Of a stretch of 24,321 nt of DNA, positions 18,101-24,321 are shown one piece after another. Below the pieces are notes generated by a model, which searched no databases, had not been told where the DNA came from, and saw only the letters and a list, made by a program, of their open reading frames with translations. Made by a program: the position numbers and the translations under genes. Source of the DNA: a virus; IMG/VR virus record IMGVR_UViG_3300034418_006353, positions 1 to 24,321 of that record. One strand, 5' to 3'. Every line of letters begins with the position of its first letter. Positions within the stretch are counted from its first letter, which is position 1.

Positions 18101-21100
18101 CTACCTTGCTAAGTTGGGAGTCCATAACCTACAGCCATTAAACTTAGGTCTTAGCCCAACTAACAACTTACTAGCAACAGGTGATCCTTCGGCAGACGAA
18201 CGTGCAACAAGAATCTTAACTCTTACTGTACAAAACCTAGACTCCTTCCAAGTCATTATGAATGTCTTGTATGAAGAAGTCGGTAGAGAGATTGCCACAG
18301 ACTTTGTAAAGGAAGTCAATCCTAAGTTCTTTGCGTCTCTTAAGGAAGAACAAAAGGATGCCAATGGATACATACTCTTAAGTTCAGTGCCACTAGAATA
18401 CCAAAGAACTATCTTAGATAGAATCTTCAAGTCAGAGAGATTCAAGACAACAGGTGAGTTTGATCTCTACCTATTCCTTGATGACTTTGGCAACATGCAG
18501 ATTGGCAACAAGTTCGACTTTGACAACTTCATGGAAGCAAGGATTGACACCTCCACCGGCAAGGCACCAAAGCCAAGAGCAGGAGGAATGGTACGATTCG
18601 ATACTTCAAGAGTCAATGCCAACAGCGTGTATCACCTGTCTCCTGAAGATTTAAACAACATGTTCACCCAGATCCAAAATCAAGTGTTCCTCAACAATGT
18701 TGAGATCGCAGCAGCACTTGGATCAGACATTGGGGTCGCAGACAACCAGAGCATGATGTTTATGAATGCCGAGAGACGGAAGTTCTACGAGATGCAGAGG
18801 GCTGCATACGCAGACGAGATGGATGTGCTTGCCTTCCTTCACCATCAGTCTGGCACCACCATGAGAACCACCAACAACACAAGAATGCGTGGAGACTATG
18901 GTCTGCCTCTGATTGTCTATGATGCCAGATACTATGTTGCTGGAAACGACGGTGATCTAAGAGGCACCGCATTAGATATGGCTTGGGGTGGAAAGATCAA
19001 CCAAGCAATTAACATGGCTGAGATGTATGGTCTTGAGGAAGAAGCAACTAAACTCAAGACATTGGCAAGCAGCAAACAAAAGTACCTAATACCAGCCGTT
19101 ATCCTTATGGCTCAGATTGATGGTCAAAACATTTACTCATCAAAGAAGAGACTAAAAGCATATACAGGATTTACTTTGGATGACACTGAACTTAATGTTC
19201 TATTCTCTGAAGCATCCAATTATGTCCAAGCCTATCTATCTGCAATGAGCAGGGATGAGATCAGAAACCCATACTTCCACCGAGCAAAGAGATATGTGGA
19301 AATCAATGGACCAGTGGAAGTATTGAATGCCTCCAACGCCGTGCTTGCCGAAATTGGAGTAGCCAATCTCAACAATCGAACAGAGGTCATCAGGGCTAAA
19401 AAGGCACTTGAGCGTGCCAACTCTCAATACGATCCAAGCCTAATCCTTAAGAACGAAGACATCTTTGTCTTGTCTGAGGAGGATGGACTAACCAATGCCT
19501 TTGGATCCAGAGGTCAAACAATTGAACTAGCCATTAAGGAACTGGTTGACAAGGAAGTCATCTCCCAAGAGACAGCAGAACTATACAAGGGAATGTTCGG
19601 CATCATTATGGTGCATAACGAAGAGTTTGCTGAAAGGCTTTCTGTGGTCATCGACCCCAACATTGAACGAGTTGGTCTTAGCATGCAGTATGGGGACAGG
19701 TTTGTAATCAAACTCAATCCTGAACTTTTGAGGAAGAGGGCTGTGCCTGAGGCATTGGAAGTGATGGCACACGAACTATCGCACATTGCACGGATGATGC
19801 ACCTTGAAACAAACGGTGCAGCATACCAAGGATTCCTCACAGCCTTCAAAACCAAGTCTGGGCAGGAAGCCATAACAGACATGGTAACTACCATGTTTGC
19901 AGGTGATAGGGGTGAGATCAATGAGTTGATTGATCACTACACCACAAACCCAGAAGAGTTCCTTGCAGAGTGGGGAGCCTTTGTCCTTATCTCAAGGACA
20001 GTGAACAACCAGTCTGTGATCAACAATATCAAGAGACTTCGTGAAGACCACATGGTTGCCGACGAGTCCGCAAGTTGGTGGGAGAGAGCATTCAACAGAA
20101 TCAAGAGGCTTGCATCTTCCATCACCCAGCGAATGAATGTGTTCCGAAACCAAAACCCTGAGGCAATGGAACTACTTGACAATGCTGTGGAAGTCATGTT
20201 TAACTTTGGCAATACCTACAGCAAATCAAGGGCACCAGTGGACAACAGAACCAGATCCTTTACCTATCCATTGACTGAGATATTTAGGGGATCGGCTTTG
20301 AATACAGAAGCAGATATTGTTACAATGAATCAAAAGTATCAAGAGTTTAAGGTACTGGAAGAAAAGAATGTAAGAACCGAAGATGAGAACGCAACCTTTG
20401 CAGCATTGTCTGAAGAACTTGTAGAATACATTTCAGGCAACAAATCAAAAACAATCCTCAACCAAGAGACAACAACATATATAGAGGCAATGTCTAAAAT
20501 GATTGCCATGGATGAAGGAGAGTTTAAGATTGTTGCTTCTCCTACGAATGAAGACCAAAGAATTGCACTTGCTACCTTTGTATTGGAAAAAGTAGCAAAG
20601 ATCAGAGGCAGGAGAGGTGGCGAGGCTGCTGATCTTTCAAAGATTATTAGCGAACTTCCAAAATCATCAAAAATTAAGCAGTTCCTTGTAGACTTATTGT
20701 ACAACGGCACATCAAGACGAATTGGTGAAGGTGGTTTTGGAGGAAGAGGTGGCATGGGTGGAGGCAATAGCAGCAATATCACCTATGCATCCGCAGAACC
20801 AGTCCTTGCAGCACTTGGATTCCTGCTGGATGCAACCAAGGGATCAGGTCAAAACGTATTTGGTGGGACAATCGGAGGAATTCTAAGACAGCACAACTAC
20901 ATTCAACAGTGGGCTAGGCCAGTTGTGTTCAATTCACACAGAATCCGCAACACATACAGCAAAGAAGATAGTATTCTCATCGAAAAGGCTGCATTCTATT
21001 ACCTTTTGTTGGGCAAACCATCATCAAAGAACGATTTGGTAATAGGACATAGGCTAACAGACGAGATGTTTGCGGAAGCAAAGCAACATGCTGAGTTGTA

Positions 21101-24083
21101 TTCAAACAATATCCTCAACTTTGTAGACGTTGCGAAGAAGTATGGAGTATATACAGAGGGTTTTGTGCCCAGCAAGGACACAATTGCCATGCGAGTCAAC
21201 AACTCCTACTTTGAAAACGCTTCGGCTGAGACTTCTGGGCGGTTCATGGGTGCATTGTCACAGGCTTATGAAAGAAAAATCCTAAAGAACATGCAACCAA
21301 ATGGGATTGCAGACCCATATTCTATCTACTTAAGTGGTGGAATCTTTAGACTAGACAATGATTCCGATTTGACAGCCAATGGAGTCACATCCATTCAAAC
21401 ATTCTATGCCAGTTTGAACCCAAGCATAGAAGGTCACAGGACATTGACAGAAGCTCAAAGCCTAATCAAGAGGGAAATTGAATCCTTTGCAGCATACCTG
21501 TACTCAAAAGACAGAAAAGATGCCAAGCAAGCAAAAGCAAACTTCAATGCTAAATTAAAATCACATGCTTATGGTCCCGATTTTATGGAAATACAGCCAT
21601 TCTTAAAGCAAGCAGCAATAGCAATACTTAGAAGGGCTAAGTCTGGAGCATCGTATTCGGATGTGTTTAAGAATCTTAACTCCGTTGAATTGGAAACAGT
21701 GCTTAAGGAATTAAGAAAAAATGTAAGAAAGTCATCATCTACCTCAAGAGACTATGGTGTTGACATTCTAGATGGCAAATTACCAACAATTTTCCACGGA
21801 TCTACCTCAGTTCCCAAGTATATGAAGGGTGCCAATGCACTTTCTGACTATTCTCCTGCCGCACTTCATGCTAAAAAGCATCTAATGACCTATGGTCACA
21901 ACACAATCATGCCTGCTGAGAACTCTTTAGACATCAATGCAAGAGATGTTTTCCAAGAAGACAGCGGCTTAAGCAAAGATGATGGAAGAATTCTTCAAGA
22001 AGGATTCACTGTTGACCTTAGATCCATCATTGTAGGAATGGAAAGAACGATGGCACGATCTGCGTACAACAGAAAAGCCATTCAAGATCTTACTGGAGTT
22101 GAGGGAATCACCTTTGCTTGGCTTATCAGAACAATCCAAGAGGCAAAGAATGATTCCGAATGGGACACTGTTCTCCATGAAGTCAAGAGAAAGCATGATC
22201 TTGCCGTTGCTGCGGCAACAATCATTGAGGAGAACGAGGGCAGCGGTGCTGAAGTGTTTGCCACAAAACTTGCAGACTGGTCCACAGCCTTAGTTTGGGG
22301 ACAAAACCGAAACACAGCAGCACTTATAAATGAAACCGCAATAGGCACTGTTACAGGGGCAATGTTTGGAAACCTTCCCTTTGGCATGTGGACCGATCTC
22401 CTTGGTGGCATGGCAGGTCTTTTGCTTAACGTATTTTCAAGAAAGTACGGCAATAGACTACTCAATCAATCATTTTGGAGTTCAATCCCAGATGCATTAT
22501 GGGATATGGATACAGCAACAAAGGGAGTTCTAGAACACCATCTTATTGATTATGACGAAGTTCCATTAGATGTTCGGGAAAGAACAGGGATGACAAGGAA
22601 TCCAGTAAAAACAATAGGTGCAGGTTTTTGGAAGAGATTAAGGGATTCCCATCTTATTGCCGAACCAGCACTCAGACTTGCCTTGATGAAGCAAGGGCAG
22701 AGAATGCTTCTCGATAGAGTTAACAACTTAGATGCATATTTGGACTTCATTGAAAATTATGAAGGACCAATAAATCAGGATATGTATGCCAATGCCATTC
22801 GGGAAGTTGGAAGCCCAAGATGGCTGGACTTTGCAGGAACCGAAAAGATTACTCTCCAACTCATGTATGAGTCTGGGGTTATCAATAGGCAGAATATCAA
22901 GGCAATTAAGTATATCATCAAGGAGTTTGGAGTTTCGACTGGAGCAATCACAAGAAGAGCCTTCCTTGATGTTGGTAAGATACAGGTTCAATTAGAACAA
23001 AGATCCGACTTAAGGTTATGGGACGAGATCCCAGATTCGGATGGATTGACAAAGAATAATGTCTATGAAGCCTTGGCTGCAATTGGAAGATTCCAAAAAG
23101 CCTACGCAGAGCAATCAATTGTTCAGGGCAATACCCTAAGCAGACCAACAAAGGGAGATCCAAAGTCATTCCTATTAAACCTTTATAGATCTTTCCCCAA
23201 ACTGTTTGTTGCTCAAATGGCGTTGGAAACCTATGGAAGAACATCACCACTTCTATTCTCAACAAGATTGATAGTTGCGGCAGTCATGGACATCATATAC
23301 AACTTTGCATTGATGTTTGTTGCTGGGTTCCTAACCGAAGACGATTTAAAAAGAATTGCCAATGGGAAAGTCAATGGTGACGATATAACCAAGGTTTTAG
23401 CAGTAGTTGCTAGAAACCCATTCATTTCAAACCGAATGTTTGCAGGCACAATTTCCCAATTGACCATCCTTGCAGGAAGCAGTGCCTTTACCGGCAAGAA
23501 CCAATTCACCAATGCATCGGTAATAGGTGCATCCCTTCCTCCCTCAGTCATGGCACCAGCATCCACAGCCAGAAAAGCATACAATGCAATAATCCATGAT
23601 CCAATCTACGGAAGCGGGCTATCGGGCTTGTCAACACCAGCAGCAGACCTATTGTTAAGACTGGTTCCAGCAGTTGACCCAATCCTAAGGTATTCAATCC
23701 TAAGGGCACTGGATCCAAATTATGGAAAAGGAACAAAAGGAAGAGGAGGCTCAGGCTCAAGGAAAAGAGGTTCCGACTACTCTCCCGTATCCGTATCCAA
23801 CTACCTAATGGACACAGATAGTTACGATGAGGTTAGGCTATTAGCAGATATCCTTAAGGAACTGTTCCCAACAGGGTATGCCAATGCCTCCAGATCTGCC
23901 TATCCGTTTATGGGCATGGGAATGCCTCAGGCTCCTCAGGCTGCTCCTCAGGCTCCCCAGACACCCTCAGCCACACAAAGCCCAGCACAGGCGGCTCCCG
24001 TGGCTCCTACGCAGGCTCCAGCACCCTCCGGTCCTAGAGCCACAAATCCCGCAACCCCACCCCCAGAATTAGGAGGACCGTAA
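12105..24083 (+). CDS. Giant multidomain virion protein: exonuclease, N4-like RNA polymerase motifs, zinc peptidase
   Basis: This 3992-residue protein starts at ATG 12105 behind AAGGAG at 12094-12099, 9 bases after the preceding stop. It is one unbroken frame. Order seen: a charged coiled coil at about 120-310; a DEDDy 3'-5' exonuclease at about 570-790 (D579, E581, D647, Y770, D774); single-subunit RNA polymerase-like motifs A and B at 1288-1390; N4-type TxxGR around R1625 and motif C at D2273; a zincin motif at 2556-2566; a Gly-rich hinge at about 2874-2890; a weak ART-like FHGS at 3230-3233; hydrophobic segments at about 3415-3443 and 3716-3744; and a Pro/Ala/Gln-rich tail from 3940. The size recalls N4 virion RNA polymerase (about 3500 residues), and the architecture recalls phage polyvalent proteins. 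It is inferred to be packaged and injected. Which domains are active is not known. Confidence 0.93.
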   Translation: MNPCSPEVLAKILDKRRSQLQSRGLTNAQIKIDLDHVKAMLLNPVEYETKVASKLNIALTEAETQELTELKNRLQQGFALGKTKTSDILGEADARRFKVLLYKDKVKRTPTTEVGPDRGSIDSLAERERVLQEAGNTRAARRIRTIRRKLERLDKQNKRLGKDYKTVNNLDERLRQIEEDIIAYQNMIEEGATGLEAESAKFKKRLTTISERKAKLGQALEKVNEKIDATADSKEKGRLKKEASKLKKQIDKINKEYQKALMTFREAAAKVAAKKRDTPIGKAISDLKKERFTVIQELSKFGISKGISLNNIIDNAPTTARQLAIALEEVSKDIEFKTTVIDNLFKDSDTVDAVVVSQLFGENFVMQRVEKNKTLTRKEVNNLFAEYKAISFEYAGSRERFIMDMEFSDKESLEEIQNTSIDPESEKGLIDEASGDYPVVPTLPLKEAGLLSNPGIIPPSNMFAETEGEVLYGKLRSLLYRMETLRRLPQFGKMVDIAFISKIMSDIEKLDDVNAAILFKSAISWDEGDTRVGFMSHDEITSVARSVLTDLGLDESVFSNQEFTDPINWVENADVFSFDIETYLDGSDGIHTIILMDESQTNDYSSVRSSNDNNTFTAEELMQVLRDIEQKQNQGRMLVTFNGNSFDLLALAEKIGTEESRKMAARIVLRSVDIFQNLRSWESTTNTDNNPKSRMYSLANTTTALNIEQTKLAGSHMPSLWKKRSTGQTVTVEDLSKIPNEKISEGEKQEIVDQVNELDPKEASRFLADYSLIDGALNIDVLKQFRQRRGAPVRIAYADGNIYSVSVQTMAPTWGLAASKSPQFGGIADATSAWSYLPEGRVMATAFDGLLPREHDGKTVIDLDKAQGIIMSLMALSLEFSPNTKAFGKAMFELAERGVTPTEQAYLIAVNIARENTEAAKAMNKESFVRNGRRLQLGIRGVKETGGYVPGITFAEGSESMQKEQYIQAVAQGALSQMQSMRLNLSDLAEAVEFEPKDTTTDERTYIVDLIIHTIKRYSDYKDFDIVDFGNGNIDYAIADSLGRGVVQIIGNSQQGFRKSMNSDATMIKSDEIRRAEEIAKASEGTEKTNASLIYRLPLLSEVHHIFPRTLDQIESAFTDYKLRQRLNHILSAEIKSGAEAREIIERYMGQTENPEEVLATTSTELLNILPNINNRKTFNRLPTMAEYRRRTIEALLDLPELLMMWQHDSVTYAPGAKIFLDEATKGRMFAEDALSPGSLSGKALLSGLGPLFAHVKTYPMLTEELVYKSLEKGIAANGEYSLSNYFDFNMNGVHHMAALSLMYLDGGESTLDKILEEFELVDQAKDRYKEAVNILKDNLPRIKEAYSKIPNRDTSRRGMDQADKLLKFLEESPIEARESFKTAVIARLYMGGYQAVYDGIRNWMFETGSNMNGVDAAFIAEHLMNVKGYAQMHILDTAIGNLTEDDRRTLARRIASTLQGFYSSTGWHENLRKIAIKNGFTDSGRRMFSLDQVEEAIKERIRFIAELEQRPVEEVEKDYATRIENATKYIESIGGQISGPEQMRELNIILMGSEEAYRTTPALAALNALQRVPYRLRGTKSEGIQGRIDQHRDILGVYIEEADFLGYENFNIYFTQGFDSSGGRLYMWGHRHQPQNSKLSSVERENTPDNKDDNEYAMWAFGRNNLGSKGREVAIEEIDKLIARDIAIKLSRSYAPKFGNYDTATTETRQGFLKEWERRSELENRQWQRSRGSEASLSPEDRTRQLRKSNGSLLQNTARFFLDPTRDYSDALSAAYNPSSDSNLKGLGAFRPEYAGMPWVERGIFSLQEMYYNRALETLRSTRVSRPSRDITSINDVIPTEARGYKNRYKGSSVPYIYQTPFDSTYEMTTSSTSRRMELRAAGLRNALERFAVSNGYLDLVEDGNWSKLYTIWKVTNAVVNPFLTKMEKLKARGNTLQEQIEYTMAQSHVLDMYQSLTGLWSFHDDVAHESRSYLEFGRMIGIKGKKLKDKHYIDMLFYLAKLGVHNLQPLNLGLSPTNNLLATGDPSADERATRILTLTVQNLDSFQVIMNVLYEEVGREIATDFVKEVNPKFFASLKEEQKDANGYILLSSVPLEYQRTILDRIFKSERFKTTGEFDLYLFLDDFGNMQIGNKFDFDNFMEARIDTSTGKAPKPRAGGMVRFDTSRVNANSVYHLSPEDLNNMFTQIQNQVFLNNVEIAAALGSDIGVADNQSMMFMNAERRKFYEMQRAAYADEMDVLAFLHHQSGTTMRTTNNTRMRGDYGLPLIVYDARYYVAGNDGDLRGTALDMAWGGKINQAINMAEMYGLEEEATKLKTLASSKQKYLIPAVILMAQIDGQNIYSSKKRLKAYTGFTLDDTELNVLFSEASNYVQAYLSAMSRDEIRNPYFHRAKRYVEINGPVEVLNASNAVLAEIGVANLNNRTEVIRAKKALERANSQYDPSLILKNEDIFVLSEEDGLTNAFGSRGQTIELAIKELVDKEVISQETAELYKGMFGIIMVHNEEFAERLSVVIDPNIERVGLSMQYGDRFVIKLNPELLRKRAVPEALEVMAHELSHIARMMHLETNGAAYQGFLTAFKTKSGQEAITDMVTTMFAGDRGEINELIDHYTTNPEEFLAEWGAFVLISRTVNNQSVINNIKRLREDHMVADESASWWERAFNRIKRLASSITQRMNVFRNQNPEAMELLDNAVEVMFNFGNTYSKSRAPVDNRTRSFTYPLTEIFRGSALNTEADIVTMNQKYQEFKVLEEKNVRTEDENATFAALSEELVEYISGNKSKTILNQETTTYIEAMSKMIAMDEGEFKIVASPTNEDQRIALATFVLEKVAKIRGRRGGEAADLSKIISELPKSSKIKQFLVDLLYNGTSRRIGEGGFGGRGGMGGGNSSNITYASAEPVLAALGFLLDATKGSGQNVFGGTIGGILRQHNYIQQWARPVVFNSHRIRNTYSKEDSILIEKAAFYYLLLGKPSSKNDLVIGHRLTDEMFAEAKQHAELYSNNILNFVDVAKKYGVYTEGFVPSKDTIAMRVNNSYFENASAETSGRFMGALSQAYERKILKNMQPNGIADPYSIYLSGGIFRLDNDSDLTANGVTSIQTFYASLNPSIEGHRTLTEAQSLIKREIESFAAYLYSKDRKDAKQAKANFNAKLKSHAYGPDFMEIQPFLKQAAIAILRRAKSGASYSDVFKNLNSVELETVLKELRKNVRKSSSTSRDYGVDILDGKLPTIFHGSTSVPKYMKGANALSDYSPAALHAKKHLMTYGHNTIMPAENSLDINARDVFQEDSGLSKDDGRILQEGFTVDLRSIIVGMERTMARSAYNRKAIQDLTGVEGITFAWLIRTIQEAKNDSEWDTVLHEVKRKHDLAVAAATIIEENEGSGAEVFATKLADWSTALVWGQNRNTAALINETAIGTVTGAMFGNLPFGMWTDLLGGMAGLLLNVFSRKYGNRLLNQSFWSSIPDALWDMDTATKGVLEHHLIDYDEVPLDVRERTGMTRNPVKTIGAGFWKRLRDSHLIAEPALRLALMKQGQRMLLDRVNNLDAYLDFIENYEGPINQDMYANAIREVGSPRWLDFAGTEKITLQLMYESGVINRQNIKAIKYIIKEFGVSTGAITRRAFLDVGKIQVQLEQRSDLRLWDEIPDSDGLTKNNVYEALAAIGRFQKAYAEQSIVQGNTLSRPTKGDPKSFLLNLYRSFPKLFVAQMALETYGRTSPLLFSTRLIVAAVMDIIYNFALMFVAGFLTEDDLKRIANGKVNGDDITKVLAVVARNPFISNRMFAGTISQLTILAGSSAFTGKNQFTNASVIGASLPPSVMAPASTARKAYNAIIHDPIYGSGLSGLSTPAADLLLRLVPAVDPILRYSILRALDPNYGKGTKGRGGSGSRKRGSDYSPVSVSNYLMDTDSYDEVRLLADILKELFPTGYANASRSAYPFMGMGMPQAPQAAPQAPQTPSATQSPAQAAPVAPTQAPAPSGPRATNPATPPPELGGP
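12462..13034 (+). other. Coiled-coil region of the giant protein
   Basis: Residues about 120-310 are dense in Lys, Glu and Arg with regular Leu/Ile spacing (RTIRRKLERLDKQNKRLGK, LNEKIDAT-like repeats, KKEASKLKKQIDKINKEY). It probably mediates assembly in the core or threading through the tail. Confidence 0.75.
13812..14474 (+). other. DEDDy 3'-5' exonuclease domain in the giant protein
   Basis: Exo I is FSFDIET with D579 and E581. Exo II is TFNGNSFDLLAL with D647. A further RSVDIF (D673) follows, then a segment with SL and LNIEQTKL of the kind seen in PolB-related exonucleases. Exo III is YSLID with Y770 and D774 (Y-x3-D). All DEDDy metal ligands and the tyrosine are present, so it should cleave 3' ends of DNA or RNA. 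It lies N-terminal to the polymerase-like region. Confidence 0.8.
15672..16304 (+). other. Single-subunit RNA polymerase motifs A and B
   Basis: Motif A is FDFNMNGVHHMAAL with D1288. From memory, the mitochondrial polymerase motif is DGSCNGLQHYAAL and that of T7 is DGSCSGIQHFSAM (D537). Motif B is R1378-ESF-K1382-TAVIARL-Y1390, exactly R-x3-K-x7-Y as in T7 R627/K631/Y639. The D-to-R distance is 90 residues, the same as in T7. Between them lies DRYKEAVNIL, where T7 has DIYGIVAKKV. A weaker GRMFAEDALSPG (R1228) lies 60 residues upstream and could be a TxxGR motif. Confidence 0.6.
16797..19034 (+). other. N4 virion RNA polymerase-like region with TxxGR and motif C
   Basis: Around R1625 the sequence GRLYMWGHRHQPQNSKL closely resembles the segment that follows TRVGR in N4 gp50 as I recall it (GRMQMLGKYNPQSAKL). 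Near D2273 the stretch from F2244 (FLHHQSGTTMR) to LIVYD aligns without gaps with the N4 motif C region (ending LKIFD). H2246 sits 27 residues before D2273; T7 has H784 28 before D812. Y2176 HLSPEDL resembles N4 YTIKGEQL upstream of motif C. Between TxxGR and motif C I see no good motif A or B. Confidence 0.6.
19647..20009 (+). other. Zinc metallopeptidase domain in the giant protein
   Basis: HELSHIARMMH at 2556-2566 gives H2556, E2557, H2560 and possibly H2566. It is preceded by an edge-strand segment ending YGDRFVIKLNPELL and followed by NPEEFLAEWGAF (E2618 or E2622 as a possible glutamate ligand). This fits a zincin. Whether it is metzincin-like (third His) or gluzincin-like (Glu) is unclear, since the usual metzincin Gly is Arg2563. 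Confidence 0.75.
20718..20780 (+). other. Gly-rich hinge in the giant protein
   Basis: Residues about 2874-2890 read GEGGFGGRGGMGGGN. It separates the peptidase half from the C-terminal part and is probably a flexible linker. Confidence 0.8.
21777..21959 (+). other. ADP-ribosyltransferase-like segment (weak)
   Basis: LPTIFHGST at about 3227-3234 resembles the first strand motif (hydrophobic-HG-S/T) of ADP-ribosyltransferase folds, and MPAENSLDIN downstream resembles a later strand. No clear catalytic Glu motif was found, so this is a possibility only. Confidence 0.25.
22347..23336 (+). other. C-terminal region with hydrophobic segments
   Basis: Hydrophobic stretches at residues about 3415-3443 (MFGNLPFGMWTDLLGGMAGL) and 3716-3744 (LIVAAVMDIIYNFALMFVAG) could span membranes. 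Similar C-termini occur in large phage polyvalent proteins; I cannot name the family with certainty. Confidence 0.5.
23922..24080 (+). repeat. Pro/Ala/Gln low-complexity tail coding repeat
   Basis: Near-repeats of CAGGCTCC(T) encode PQAPQAAPQAPQ and related units at residues 3940-3992. The disordered tail ends the giant protein. Confidence 0.8.
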
Positions 24084-24321
24084 TGGCAAAGAAGAAAGGT
24101 GCAATGAAAGGTTGCAATATTGGAAACAAATGCAAAGATCCCAAGGGCGGACTTACCGCCAAGGGTAGAGCCATGATCAACAGAAAGACAGGCTCCAATC
24201 TCAAACCACCCCAACCGGGAGGGGGACCACGCAAGAAATCCTTCTGTGCCCGCAACCTAGGACAAATTAAAAAATTCAATATTGATTGTAAAAAGACTCC
24301 TGATAAACGAGCATGTAAGGC
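24083..24321 (+). CDS. Small basic cysteine-containing phage protein, 5' part (DUF6321-like)
   Basis: ATG 24083 overlaps the preceding TAA (TAATG) and has AGGAGG at 24071-24076, 6 bases upstream. The frame stays open to the window end, giving 79 residues of a truncated protein. It is rich in Lys, Gly and Cys: MKGCNIGNKCKDPKGG, then LTAKGRAMINRKTGSNLKPP, then RKKSFCARNLGQIKKF, then a Cys-Lys C-terminal part. The K-G-R...TGSNLK-PP...R-K-S-F-C-A-R pattern is one I recall from a widespread family of small phage proteins annotated as DUF6321. Its function is unknown; spaced cysteines suggest possible metal binding and the charge suggests nucleic acid binding. It continues the same transcription unit. 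Confidence 0.8.
   Translation, partial: MAKKKGAMKGCNIGNKCKDPKGGLTAKGRAMINRKTGSNLKPPQPGGGPRKKSFCARNLGQIKKFNIDCKKTPDKRACK

Noticed and set aside
22082-22465. 127-residue minus-strand frame
   Set aside because: Shadow of the giant gene; no ribosome site and no family resemblance.
23681-23705. Direct repeat AATCCTAAGG (two copies, 15-base period)
   Set aside because: It encodes a repeated ILR in a helix of the giant protein; too short and few copies to be a regulatory array.
1-24321. T7-type promoters, tRNA genes, CRISPR arrays, integrase or att sites
   Set aside because: Looked for by eye on both strands; none convincing.

Overview
The window is a 24.3 kb stretch of a double-stranded DNA phage genome. 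It lies entirely in the late (lysis, DNA packaging, virion core) region. Every supported gene is on the + strand, genes touch or overlap, and there is no non-coding stretch above about 15 bases. No tRNA, CRISPR array, insertion sequence, integrase or terminator was seen. The phage looks like a podovirus: a T7-type small and large terminase pair is followed by a T7 gp14-like inner core protein and three very large core or ejection proteins. The host is not identifiable. The moderately AT-rich DNA and the gene style recall podoviruses from aquatic metagenomes, but that is inference.

Layout: 1-1092 is the 3' end of a tail-fibre or glycosidase-like protein. 1105-1974 holds three small membrane proteins (a single-TM coiled-coil protein, an overlapping lipoprotein and a 35-residue membrane peptide) that look like a lysis cassette. 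1971-3853 is TerS and TerL, with TerL starting at TTG. 3857-4552 is a gp14-like protein. 4555-9384 is a 1609-residue virion protein ending in a T4-type lysozyme. 9381-12095 is an unrecognised 904-residue protein with an acidic tail. 12105-24083 is one 3992-residue protein. 24083-24321 is the start of a small basic cysteine-containing protein.

The most interesting object is the 3992-residue protein. It carries an apparently intact DEDDy 3'-5' exonuclease (D579, E581, D647, Y770, D774). It also carries sequence blocks resembling the single-subunit RNA polymerases of phage N4 (virion RNAP), T7 and mitochondria, a zinc peptidase motif HELSHIARMMH (2556-2566), a weak ADP-ribosyltransferase-like motif and a C-terminal part with membrane segments. 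The RNA polymerase motifs are not in the usual order. The best motifs A and B (D1288; R1378, K1382, Y1390) lie upstream of the best TxxGR motif (R1625) and motif C (D2273). It could be a rearranged polymerase, a tandem pair of polymerase-derived modules, or partly chance resemblance. A virion-packaged RNA polymerase joined to an exonuclease and a peptidase, in a phage with T7-type packaging genes, is the main hypothesis offered here.

Working model: the gp14-like, lysozyme-containing, 904-residue and giant proteins form the inner core or ejection apparatus. They would enter the cell with the DNA, the lysozyme opening peptidoglycan and the giant protein delivering enzymes that act on the first DNA to enter. 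The small membrane proteins release progeny at the end of infection.
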